Both the position numbers and the translations under genes were made by a program. A stretch of DNA of 6,392 nt. Source: an uncultured Clostridia bacterium. GTDB lineage: Bacteria > Bacillota > Clostridia > Christensenellales > CAG-138. Positions 1 to 4,660 of this stretch are shown piece by piece. The notes beneath the pieces were generated by a model. That model saw only the letters and a program-made list of their open reading frames with translations, made no database searches and was not told the DNA's origin. Every line of letters begins with the position of its first letter. Position 1 is the first letter of the stretch. The stretch covers positions 1-6,392 of the forward strand of contig CAMHDC010000078.1 in the NCBI GenBank assembly GCA_946183765.1, read 5' to 3'.

Positions 1-120
1 ATGATGGGCCTTGAATCCTGCGGCATGCTCCTCTCCGCCCTACACAAGGAAAACGGCGAGGAACGGCTGAACCTCCTGATGCTCGATCCGCACATCCCGG
101 CAGGCGCGAAGCTGTACTAA
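1..120 (+). CDS. metG: Methionyl-tRNA synthetase, C-terminal fragment (tRNA-binding domain), 5' end outside window
   Basis: The window opens inside this gene; only the last 39 codons and a TAA stop are visible. The translation begins MMGLESCGMLLSA and ends DPHIPAGAKLY. The pattern G-x-E-S-x-G-M-L-L followed about 20 residues later by D-x-x-I-P-x-G-A/S-K is the signature of the OB-fold tRNA-binding domain (EMAP-II/Trbp111 type) that sits at the C-terminus of many bacterial methionyl-tRNA synthetases. That domain helps dimerisation and non-specific tRNA binding; the enzyme charges tRNA-Met in the cytosol. The ATG at base 1 is an internal methionine, not the start. A stand-alone Trbp111 or CsaA-like protein is possible, but the PheT version of this domain is N-terminal and would not end here. 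The gene ends just before a strong terminator and converges on the minus-strand genes. Confidence 0.8.
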   Translation: MMGLESCGMLLSALHKENGEERLNLLMLDPHIPAGAKLY

Positions 121-137
121 TCGAATATCACCCCATG

Positions 138-165
138 CACCTCGGAGAAATCCGAGGTGTTTTTT
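138..165 (+). terminator. Rho-independent terminator of metG
   Basis: A perfect 8-bp stem CACCTCGG / CCGAGGTG (138-145 and 152-159) with a 6-nt loop is followed at once by six T residues (160-165). It lies 17 nt after the metG stop, exactly where an intrinsic terminator is expected. The minus-strand side of the hairpin is not followed by a T-run, so it should act only in the + direction and not stop the converging ABM-GNAT transcript. Confidence 0.9.
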
Positions 166-192
166 ATTCATTTTATGCATATTATTCATTTT
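165..192. repeat. Direct repeat TATTCATTTT, two copies flanking a TATGCATA palindrome
   Basis: TATTCATTTT occurs at 165-174 and again at 183-192, 18 bases apart, with the palindrome TATGCATA at 174-181 between them. The stretch is very AT-rich compared with the genes on either side. No function can be assigned; low-complexity sequence could produce such a repeat by chance. Confidence 0.4.
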
Positions 193-213
193 GGAAATTC
201 TTAGTTTTTGGCT

Positions 214-257
214 CCGTATGCCAATCCGTATGCCAAAATATGCCAACCGTATGCCAA
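214..257. repeat. Cluster of four TATGCCAA repeats (longer unit CCGTATGCCAA)
   Basis: TATGCCAA appears at 217-224, 229-236, 239-246 and 249-256, with spacings of 12, 10 and 10 bases, close to one helical turn. Three copies share the longer form CCGTATGCCAA (214-224, 226-236, 247-257); the copy at 239 keeps only the core. The first copy also pairs with an upstream TTGGC (208-212) as an inverted repeat TTGGC-N7-GCCAA. There is no open reading frame of interest here. Helical phasing of short direct repeats is typical of protein-binding sites, such as operators or the arm-type sites of tyrosine recombinases. Neither an integrase nor a regulator is visible in the window, so the role is unknown. 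Confidence 0.65.
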
Positions 258-354
258 ATTGTGCAGAACAAATCTACAAAGAATATCAAATAAAACAGAA
301 TCGTTTTACATAGCGCCAAACGAAATCGCTCCCTACTGCATCAAGGCGGGCGTA

Positions 355-828
355 TCACAGCTCCTTGAGATAGAACCGGTTCATGGTGGTATGCACGACG
401 GTGGGCGGGCGGTCGATCTGCCGGTAGCCGGAGCGCTCGTATTCGCGGATCGCCGCGGAGAGGTTGGTGTGGGTCTCCAGGTAGATCTGCCCGTACCCCA
501 TGGCCCGGGCCGCCTCCTCGATATGGCGGATCATCCCGTACCCCAGGCCCCGGCCCCTGGCCGATTGATCCAGATACAGCTTTTGCAGCTCGCAGCAGTT
601 CGGCAGCCCCGCAAACTCCGCCGCGCCGATGCCGCCGATCACGGTCCCGTCCCGCAGCAGCACGTGGTAGCACCGGCCGGGGCGATCGTAATAGGCGCTC
701 AAACGGTCCAAAGATGCGTCGAAATACGCCGTGCCGGGGATGTCCAGCCCATGGGCTTTCAGGGCGTCGCGAACGATCCGGGCCATGGCCGCGTCATGCT
801 CGGGGGTGATGGGCTTCCATTCCGTCAT
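355..828 (-). CDS. GNAT-family N-acetyltransferase
   Basis: A 157-residue protein of typical single-domain GNAT length. It should transfer an acetyl group from acetyl-CoA to a small molecule or protein amine in the cytosol; the substrate cannot be told from sequence. The acetyl-CoA pyrophosphate-binding motif A is clear at residues 85-96: YLDQSARGRGLG, matching the R/Q-x-x-G-x-G/A rule. Motif B follows at about 117-137, where LETHTNLSAAIREYERSGY shows the usual N-x-x-A-x-x-x-Y-x-x-x-G-(F/Y) pattern. The ATG at 828 is supported by a strong Shine-Dalgarno GGGGAGG (837-843) with 8 nt between GGAGG and the start. It begins 24 nt after the stop of the ABM-fold gene and almost certainly shares its transcript. 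The residue order resembles housekeeping acetyltransferases rather than aminoglycoside-modifying ones, but this is only an impression. Confidence 0.88.
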   Translation of the reverse strand: MTEWKPITPEHDAAMARIVRDALKAHGLDIPGTAYFDASLDRLSAYYDRPGRCYHVLLRDGTVIGGIGAAEFAGLPNCCELQKLYLDQSARGRGLGYGMIRHIEEAARAMGYGQIYLETHTNLSAAIREYERSGYRQIDRPPTVVHTTMNRFYLKEL

Positions 829-836
829 CGCCGCTG

Positions 837-843
837 CCTCCCC
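837..843 (-). promoter_or_regulatory. Strong ribosome binding site of the GNAT gene
   Basis: On the minus strand this reads GGGGAGG, with 8 nt between the GGAGG core and the ATG at 828. It fixes the start of the acetyltransferase. Confidence 0.8.
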
Positions 844-852
844 AAGGGTCTC

Positions 853-1137
853 TTATCGTTCGAACCGCTCCACGACGGTTTCGGTCACATATTCCGGCTT
901 GATGGCGCCCAACCGTGCGAAGTGGGGCGTCTCACCATGGGCTTTCAGCGCGGCCGCGTCCTGCCACTTTTCCACCAGCAAGAGCTCGTCGCCATCGTCC
1001 GCCGGGTAATAGTAGTCGTATTTGAGGTTGCCTTTTTCCGCCCGGCAGGCTTCGTCGATGCCCTCCGCCATGATCCGCTCCAAAAAGGCGTCCCGCATGT
1101 CGGGCTTGCATCTGTAGGTCACGTTCAGTACGATCAT
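853..1137 (-). CDS. ABM-fold putative quinol monooxygenase (YgiN-like)
   Basis: A 94-residue protein, the normal size of the antibiotic-biosynthesis-monooxygenase (dimeric alpha/beta barrel) superfamily. It starts MIVLNVTYRCKPDMRDAF, the usual first strand and helix of the fold. It has the family's L-x-x-x-E-x-W pattern at 53-58 (LLVEKW), followed by AAALKAHGETPHF at 61-73 with the typical histidine and H-F pair. Members oxidise quinols or related aromatics without cofactor, or degrade haem; many have no known substrate. Nothing here picks one, and the Asn/Trp/His set of the IsdG haem oxygenases is not evident. The ATG at 1137 has an excellent Shine-Dalgarno AAGGAG (1144-1149) with 6 nt spacing. 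The gene leads a two-gene unit with the GNAT gene 24 nt downstream. Confidence 0.85.
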   Translation of the reverse strand: MIVLNVTYRCKPDMRDAFLERIMAEGIDEACRAEKGNLKYDYYYPADDGDELLLVEKWQDAAALKAHGETPHFARLGAIKPEYVTETVVERFER

Positions 1138-1143
1138 GGATAT

Positions 1144-1149
1144 CTCCTT
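1144..1149 (-). promoter_or_regulatory. Strong ribosome binding site of the ABM-fold gene
   Basis: On the minus strand this reads AAGGAG, inside GAAAGGAGA, and lies 6 nt before the ATG at 1137. It fixes the start of the ABM-fold protein. Confidence 0.85.
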
Positions 1150-1170
1150 TCTCTCAGCGCAAAGCGTGGG

Positions 1171-1302
1171 TTAGAACATCCCCAGGGAGATCAGAACGAT
1201 GAGCAGGATCGCCGCCGGGTCCTTGGATGCGGATGCGCCGTCTCCCCGGAAAAGCGGGCATGCCCGCTGCCACCTTTTGGCTGAAATCCTTTGCTTCCCC
1301 TA
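1171..1302 (-). other. Short open frame ending in a hydrophobic segment, no canonical start (possible gene remnant)
   Basis: Between a TAG at 1300-1302 and a TAA at 1171-1173 one minus-strand frame stays open for 42 codons. Its last residues are DPAAILLIVLISLGMF, which looks like a small single-pass membrane segment, and it ends 33 nt before the ABM-fold start. No ATG, GTG or TTG in frame could start it; only an ATT at 1285-1287 is available, and no well-placed Shine-Dalgarno precedes it. It may be the tail of a decayed small membrane protein, or chance. I do not recognise a family. Confidence 0.2.
1253..1268 (-). terminator. Perfect 16-bp palindrome followed by a short T-run (candidate terminator)
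   Basis: AGCGGGCATGCCCGCT is a perfect palindrome. On the minus strand it is followed by TTTCC, so the stem runs straight into a short U-tract. It lies about 85 bases past the ylmH stop and about 115 bases before the ABM-fold start, so it may end the upstream operon's transcripts. The U-tract is short; a DNA-binding palindrome is the alternative. Confidence 0.4.
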
Positions 1303-1304
1303 TC

Positions 1305-1333
1305 AGAAAACCGCAAAACGGCGGGTTTGTCAA
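1305..1333 (-). promoter_or_regulatory. Weak candidate promoter for the ABM-GNAT unit
   Basis: On the minus strand a perfect TTGACA (1328-1333) is followed after 17 nt by TTTTCT (1305-1310), only a 3 of 6 match to TATAAT. Spacing is ideal but the -10 is poor. It would leave a leader of about 165 nt before the ABM-fold start. No better candidate was seen in the 214-base gap. Confidence 0.25.
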
Positions 1334-1341
1334 CGGTTTTC
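1306..1341 (-). terminator. Inverted repeat just after ylmH, candidate terminator
   Basis: GAAAACCG and CGGTTTTC (8 bp, arms at 1334-1341 and 1306-1313 in minus-strand order) enclose a 20-nt loop and begin about 10 nt after the ylmH stop. A tighter alternative within it pairs AAACC(C)GC with GCGGTTT around a CGTTTT loop and then continues TTCT, closer to a true intrinsic terminator. The same stretch contains a perfect -35 hexamer TTGACA (1328-1333), so it could instead belong to the promoter of the ABM-GNAT unit. Confidence 0.4.
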
Positions 1342-1351
1342 CCGGAATTAT

Positions 1352-2092
1352 TTACAGATACACCTCTGCCTCCACGAACAGGCGATCCTTCTTCGAGCGC
1401 CCGCCCACGGCCTTCAGGCACCCCTTGCCCCGGCCGCGCAGGGAGATCACGTCCCCTTCCTTCACGGCTGCGTCCGTTCGCTCGCAGATGGTGTAGTTCA
1501 GGCTTGCGAGCCCCATGCGGATCTGCTCCGCGGCCGCCGTGCGGCTGAGGCCGAACATGCCGCCCAGGATCGCGTCCAGGCGCAGGCTCTTGACCGTGAA
1601 GGACAGGGCCTTGACCTGGATCAGGGGGGCCGGCACTTCTGCCAAGGGACAGGGTGAAGGCGTGACGCTGATGCGGCCCACCTTCTTCAGTTCCTCCAGG
1701 AGCAAAGGCTCCACCGTAGGCAGGCAGAACAGATAGGCCACGTCGTCGAAGATGCGGATGTCGCCCAGGGATTCCCGGGTGATGCCCAGGCCCAGGGCCG
1801 CGCCCAGGTAGTCCCGGTGGCCGGGCGCGCCGAAATGCGCCTGCAGCTTCACGGCGCGGATATGTTCCGCTGGATCGAAGTCCTCCGCCGCCATGTGCTC
1901 CGGCAGAAAGAACGCCGCCTGCCGCTCACAGCCGGCCTGGCCGCCGGTGAGCACCAGGCCGTCCCCTGCATAATACTGTCGGAGCGCATACTGCTCTGCC
2001 GGGGTCAGGAACCCCGTTCGCGTTACGATCCCTCTTCGTTCGGCACGATCCCTGAGATCGTCGACGCGCTTTGTGAATTCTCGATCTTCCAT
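1352..2092 (-). CDS. ylmH: YlmH-family S4-domain RNA-binding protein
   Basis: A 246-residue protein matching the YlmH family in length and layout. The N-terminal helical start (MEDREFTKRVDDL, then GFLTPAEQYAL at 27-37) is followed by the conserved central domain with HRDYLGAALGLGI at 92-104 and IFDDVAYLFCL at 114-124. The C-terminal S4 RNA-binding domain, at about 171-226, starts RLDAILGGMFGLSR and has the usual G-x-x-x-x-N/Y-turn and EGDVISLRGRGK end. YlmH binds ribosomal RNA; in Bacillus subtilis it sits near the divIVA cluster and has been reported to act in ribosome-associated quality control beside RqcP. The ATG at 2092 is chosen because the family begins this way. The frame stays open further upstream to 2749, but that part is antisense-like translation of the GTPase gene. 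The start lies 70 nt inside the GTPase-NYN gene in another frame, with only a weak AGG (2101-2103) 8 nt upstream, so translational coupling is likely. Confidence 0.9.
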   Translation of the reverse strand: MEDREFTKRVDDLRDRAERRGIVTRTGFLTPAEQYALRQYYAGDGLVLTGGQAGCERQAAFFLPEHMAAEDFDPAEHIRAVKLQAHFGAPGHRDYLGAALGLGITRESLGDIRIFDDVAYLFCLPTVEPLLLEELKKVGRISVTPSPCPLAEVPAPLIQVKALSFTVKSLRLDAILGGMFGLSRTAAAEQIRMGLASLNYTICERTDAAVKEGDVISLRGRGKGCLKAVGGRSKKDRLFVEAEVYL

Positions 2093-4650
2093 ACCGTTTG
2101 CCTGTTTTTCTGTACCGCAGCCGCGATCCTTTCCAGGATACGGCCCAATTCGCCGATGAACTCGGCGGAGGACGTGCGCAAGACCCCGGACCGCAGGGCC
2201 CCCAGCCGCACCAGGGAATCGGAGGTCACCACCCGAACGGCCTCGTTCTTGCCGATCTCGTCCACCAATCGCTCGATGTACATATCCGCGGTCTCGTTCT
2301 CCTTGGTGAACACCACGTGGAGCCCCGCTTCCGTGTATTTCGCGCCGACGCCGCCGGGCACCCGGTAGGCGTCGAACACCAGCACCACCTCCGCTTTGGT
2401 ATAGCTTTGGTAATTGATCAGCGCTTCCGTGAGCTTCGAGCGGGCCAGGTCCAGATTCTTCTCCGCCAGGGCCTTGAGCTCCTCCCAGGCAAAGATCACG
2501 TTGTACCCGTCCACGATGATACGTTCCGGCGCCTTTTCTGCGGGCGGCGCCGGTTCCGGGGCGCTGACGGTGCGCGGCGGGCTGTACAGGTTCTGGCGAA
2601 CGGGACCGAACTCCCGAATCAGAATGGCTTCCAGCTCCTTCTCGTCGATGCTCAGATTCCCGCGGCGGACGGTGGGCGGCTGTGTCGAGGACGGCGGTGC
2701 CTTGCCGAACCCGGTGTCCAGGTGCATATACGCCCCCACGTCCCGCCATTTCACCGTCATGCCTGCCCCGTGGGCGCAGAACACGCTGTCCGGCGTGTTC
2801 TCCAGGTCGCTTTCCGGATCGTAGCCCCGGGCCTCTATGACGGCCTCGGCGTTTCTGCAGGGCCTGTACCCGCCCACCCGGCAGGAGAACCGGCCTCGGC
2901 CCCGGGTATAGGCGGCCACCTCGGCGGCGTAGTCCGTCATGGTGGACACGGGCGCGGAACCGATGATCACCATCTTCCCGCCCGCCTCCTCCGGGGCGTC
3001 GTGAACACCGCCCATGGCCTGGATGTCGCTGATGGCGCGGCCCGCATCAGCAAAGGGCACCTCCAGGCGGAAGCTGTAATAGGGTTCCAGGAGGACGCTT
3101 TTCGCCTGCATGAGCCCTTGACGCACGGCGCGATAGGTGGCCTGCCGAAAATCCCCGCCCTCCGTATGCTTCAGGTGGGCCCGCCCGGCGATCAGAGTGA
3201 TCTTCACATCCGTCAGCGGCGAACCGGTGAGGACCCCCAAATGCTCCTTTTCCGCAAGATGGGTCAAAATGAGCCGCTGCCAGTTGAGGGCGAGATCGTC
3301 CTCGCTGACCGCGGAAGCGAAGGATAGGCCGCTGCCCGGCGCCCCGGGTTCCAGCAGCAGATGGACCTCGGCGTAATGCCGCAGGGGCTCGAAGTGACCC
3401 ACGCCCTCCACGGGCGCGGCGATGGTCTCCCGATAGAGGATGCGCCCCGCGCCGATGCGCACGGGCAGATCGAAGCGCTCCCGGATCAGGGACGCCAGCA
3501 CCTCCGTCTGCAGCGGCCCCATGAGCTGGACCTGGATCTCGGAAAGGTTGGGCTGCCAAAGGATGTGCAGCAGCGGCTCCTCTTCCTCCAGCTGCCGGAG
3601 CTTCGGCAACACCGTCCGGGGATCGACTCCCGCCGGCAGCTCGATCCGATACCCCAGGGCCGGCGTCAGCAGGGGCGTTTCGGCGTCCGGCTCCGCGCCC
3701 AGGCCCTGGCCCGGCCGGGTCTCTGAAAGGCCGGTCACCGCCACCACGTCCCCGGCGAAGACCCGCTGCGCCGTCTCGTATTTCTGGCCGGAGTACAGCC
3801 GAAGCTGGGCCGCCTTCTCCTCCAGGATCTCGCCGCCGACGCCCCGATAGCGCAGGGTGTCCCGCACGGAGAGGGCGCCGCCGGTGAGCTTCAGAAAGGT
3901 CAGCCGACCCGCCTGAGCGTCCCGGGCGATCTTATAGACGCGCGCGCCGAAGATGGCCGGTCGGACCGGCTCCGGCGCGTATTTCGTCAGCAGGGACAGA
4001 AACTCGTCCACGCCCTCCAGCTTCAGGCCGGACCCGAAGCACACGGGGAACAGCTTGCGCATACGGATGAGGCGGATGATCTCCCCGTCGGAGACCCGGC
4101 CCGACTCCATATACGCTTCCAGCGCCTGTTCGTCCAGCATGGCCAGGGCTTCCTCGTTCGCCCCGGGCAGAGGCAGGCACCCCTCCCCGAAGGCGGCCTT
4201 CAAATCCGCCAGCAGCTCCTCCCGACTCTGCTTCGCCGCATCCATCTTCGTCACGAAGAGGAAGGTAGGCACCCGGGCCCGAAGCAGCAGCGACCAGAGG
4301 GTCTCTGTGTGGGCCTGAACCCCGTCCGTGCCGCTGACGACCAGGATGGCCGCGTCCATGGCGGCCACAGCCCGCTCGGTCTCCCCGGACAGGTCCGCAT
4401 GCCCCGGCGTATCCAGAAGGGTCAGTTCCAGCTCGTTCGTCAGGATCCGCGCCTGCTTGGAGAAGATGGTGATGCCCCGCTCCCGCTCCAGGGCGTGGGT
4501 ATCCAAAAAGGTGTCCCGATGGTCCACCCGGCCCAGCTTGCGCAGCATGCCGGCGCGAAACAGCAGCGCCTCACAGAGCGTGGTCTTCCCCGCGTCCACG
4601 TGGGCCAGTATGCCCGCCGTCAGTTTCTTTTTTGTCCCGGTCCCGTCCAT
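2023..4650 (-). CDS. Tet(M)/EF-G-like translational GTPase fused to a NYN (YacP/Rae1-like) ribonuclease domain
   Basis: An 875-residue cytosolic protein; Tet(M) and its kin are about 640. Domain I (1-228) has G1 AHVDAGKT (16-23), G2 RGIT (58-61), G3 DTPGH (80-84, with the catalytic-type His84), G4 TKMD (134-137, Thr where Asn is usual) and G5 near CFGSG (204-208). Domains II (about 231-318), III (about 330-403), IV (about 404-525) and V (about 525-610) follow in EF-G order. The domain IV loop is AHLKHTEGGDF (491-501), not Tet(M)'s YSPVSTPADF. A Pro-rich linker (about 650-708) leads to a NYN/PIN-like domain (709-845) with all expected acidic residues: D714 in VDGYN, D760 in VFDAYR, E786 and D789 in NETADMY, D811 in TSD. 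Rae1 (YacP) cuts mRNA in the ribosomal A site, so the fusion may place a nuclease there. The gene starts 10 nt after corA with a weak Shine-Dalgarno, and its last 70 nt overlap ylmH. Often annotated as tetracycline resistance; I doubt that here. Confidence 0.92.
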   Translation of the reverse strand: MDGTGTKKKLTAGILAHVDAGKTTLCEALLFRAGMLRKLGRVDHRDTFLDTHALERERGITIFSKQARILTNELELTLLDTPGHADLSGETERAVAAMDAAILVVSGTDGVQAHTETLWSLLLRARVPTFLFVTKMDAAKQSREELLADLKAAFGEGCLPLPGANEEALAMLDEQALEAYMESGRVSDGEIIRLIRMRKLFPVCFGSGLKLEGVDEFLSLLTKYAPEPVRPAIFGARVYKIARDAQAGRLTFLKLTGGALSVRDTLRYRGVGGEILEEKAAQLRLYSGQKYETAQRVFAGDVVAVTGLSETRPGQGLGAEPDAETPLLTPALGYRIELPAGVDPRTVLPKLRQLEEEEPLLHILWQPNLSEIQVQLMGPLQTEVLASLIRERFDLPVRIGAGRILYRETIAAPVEGVGHFEPLRHYAEVHLLLEPGAPGSGLSFASAVSEDDLALNWQRLILTHLAEKEHLGVLTGSPLTDVKITLIAGRAHLKHTEGGDFRQATYRAVRQGLMQAKSVLLEPYYSFRLEVPFADAGRAISDIQAMGGVHDAPEEAGGKMVIIGSAPVSTMTDYAAEVAAYTRGRGRFSCRVGGYRPCRNAEAVIEARGYDPESDLENTPDSVFCAHGAGMTVKWRDVGAYMHLDTGFGKAPPSSTQPPTVRRGNLSIDEKELEAILIREFGPVRQNLYSPPRTVSAPEPAPPAEKAPERIIVDGYNVIFAWEELKALAEKNLDLARSKLTEALINYQSYTKAEVVLVFDAYRVPGGVGAKYTEAGLHVVFTKENETADMYIERLVDEIGKNEAVRVVTSDSLVRLGALRSGVLRTSSAEFIGELGRILERIAAAVQKNRQTVWKIENSQSASTISGIVPNEEGS

Positions 4651-4660
4651 TATCGCCGAT

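Larger units (their letters stand above)
121..354. other. AT-rich convergent intergenic region between metG and the GNAT gene
   Basis: This 234-base stretch separates the converging metG and GNAT genes. It contains the metG terminator, the TATTCATTTT pair and the TATGCCAA cluster. Its base composition is strikingly richer in A and T than the surrounding coding DNA. The only other structure seen is a short AT-rich inverted repeat, TAAAAC (291-296) and GTTTTA (303-308) with a 6-nt loop. On the minus strand it is followed by TTTG and might act as a weak terminator for the ABM-GNAT transcript. No convincing gene, tRNA or riboswitch was recognised. Confidence 0.6.

Noticed and set aside
217..256. 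Sigma-54 promoter from TTGGCA elements on the minus strand
   Set aside because: The second element would need to be TTGC-like and is TTGGCA; no gene starts just downstream in that direction.
214..257. CRISPR array
   Set aside because: Repeat units are only 8 to 11 bases with spacings of 10 to 12, far below CRISPR dimensions, and there are no cas genes.
747..960. CATGGGCTTTCAG occurring in both the GNAT and ABM-fold genes
   Set aside because: Both encode a LKAHG stretch with the same preferred codons; a related KAHG also occurs in the flavoprotein. It is a coincidence of codon use and not a repeat element.
208..1284. + strand open frame of 358 codons beginning in the TATGCCAA repeats
   Set aside because: It runs antisense through both the GNAT and ABM-fold genes, which have good family motifs and strong ribosome binding sites; no recognisable domain.
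2093..2749. N-terminal extension of the YlmH frame inside the GTPase gene
   Set aside because: The extension is Arg/Gly-rich out-of-frame translation of the NYN region; the family start MEDREF at 2092 fits the known YlmH N-terminus.
2098..3327. Long + strand open frame of 409 codons opposite the GTPase gene
   Set aside because: Antisense shadow of an unmistakable gene; composition is typical of mirrored GC-rich codons.
2023..4650. Classical tetracycline-resistance ribosomal protection gene
   Set aside because: The domain IV loop tip differs from Tet(M)/Tet(O), the protein carries an extra nuclease domain, and there is no mobile element or tet leader peptide nearby.
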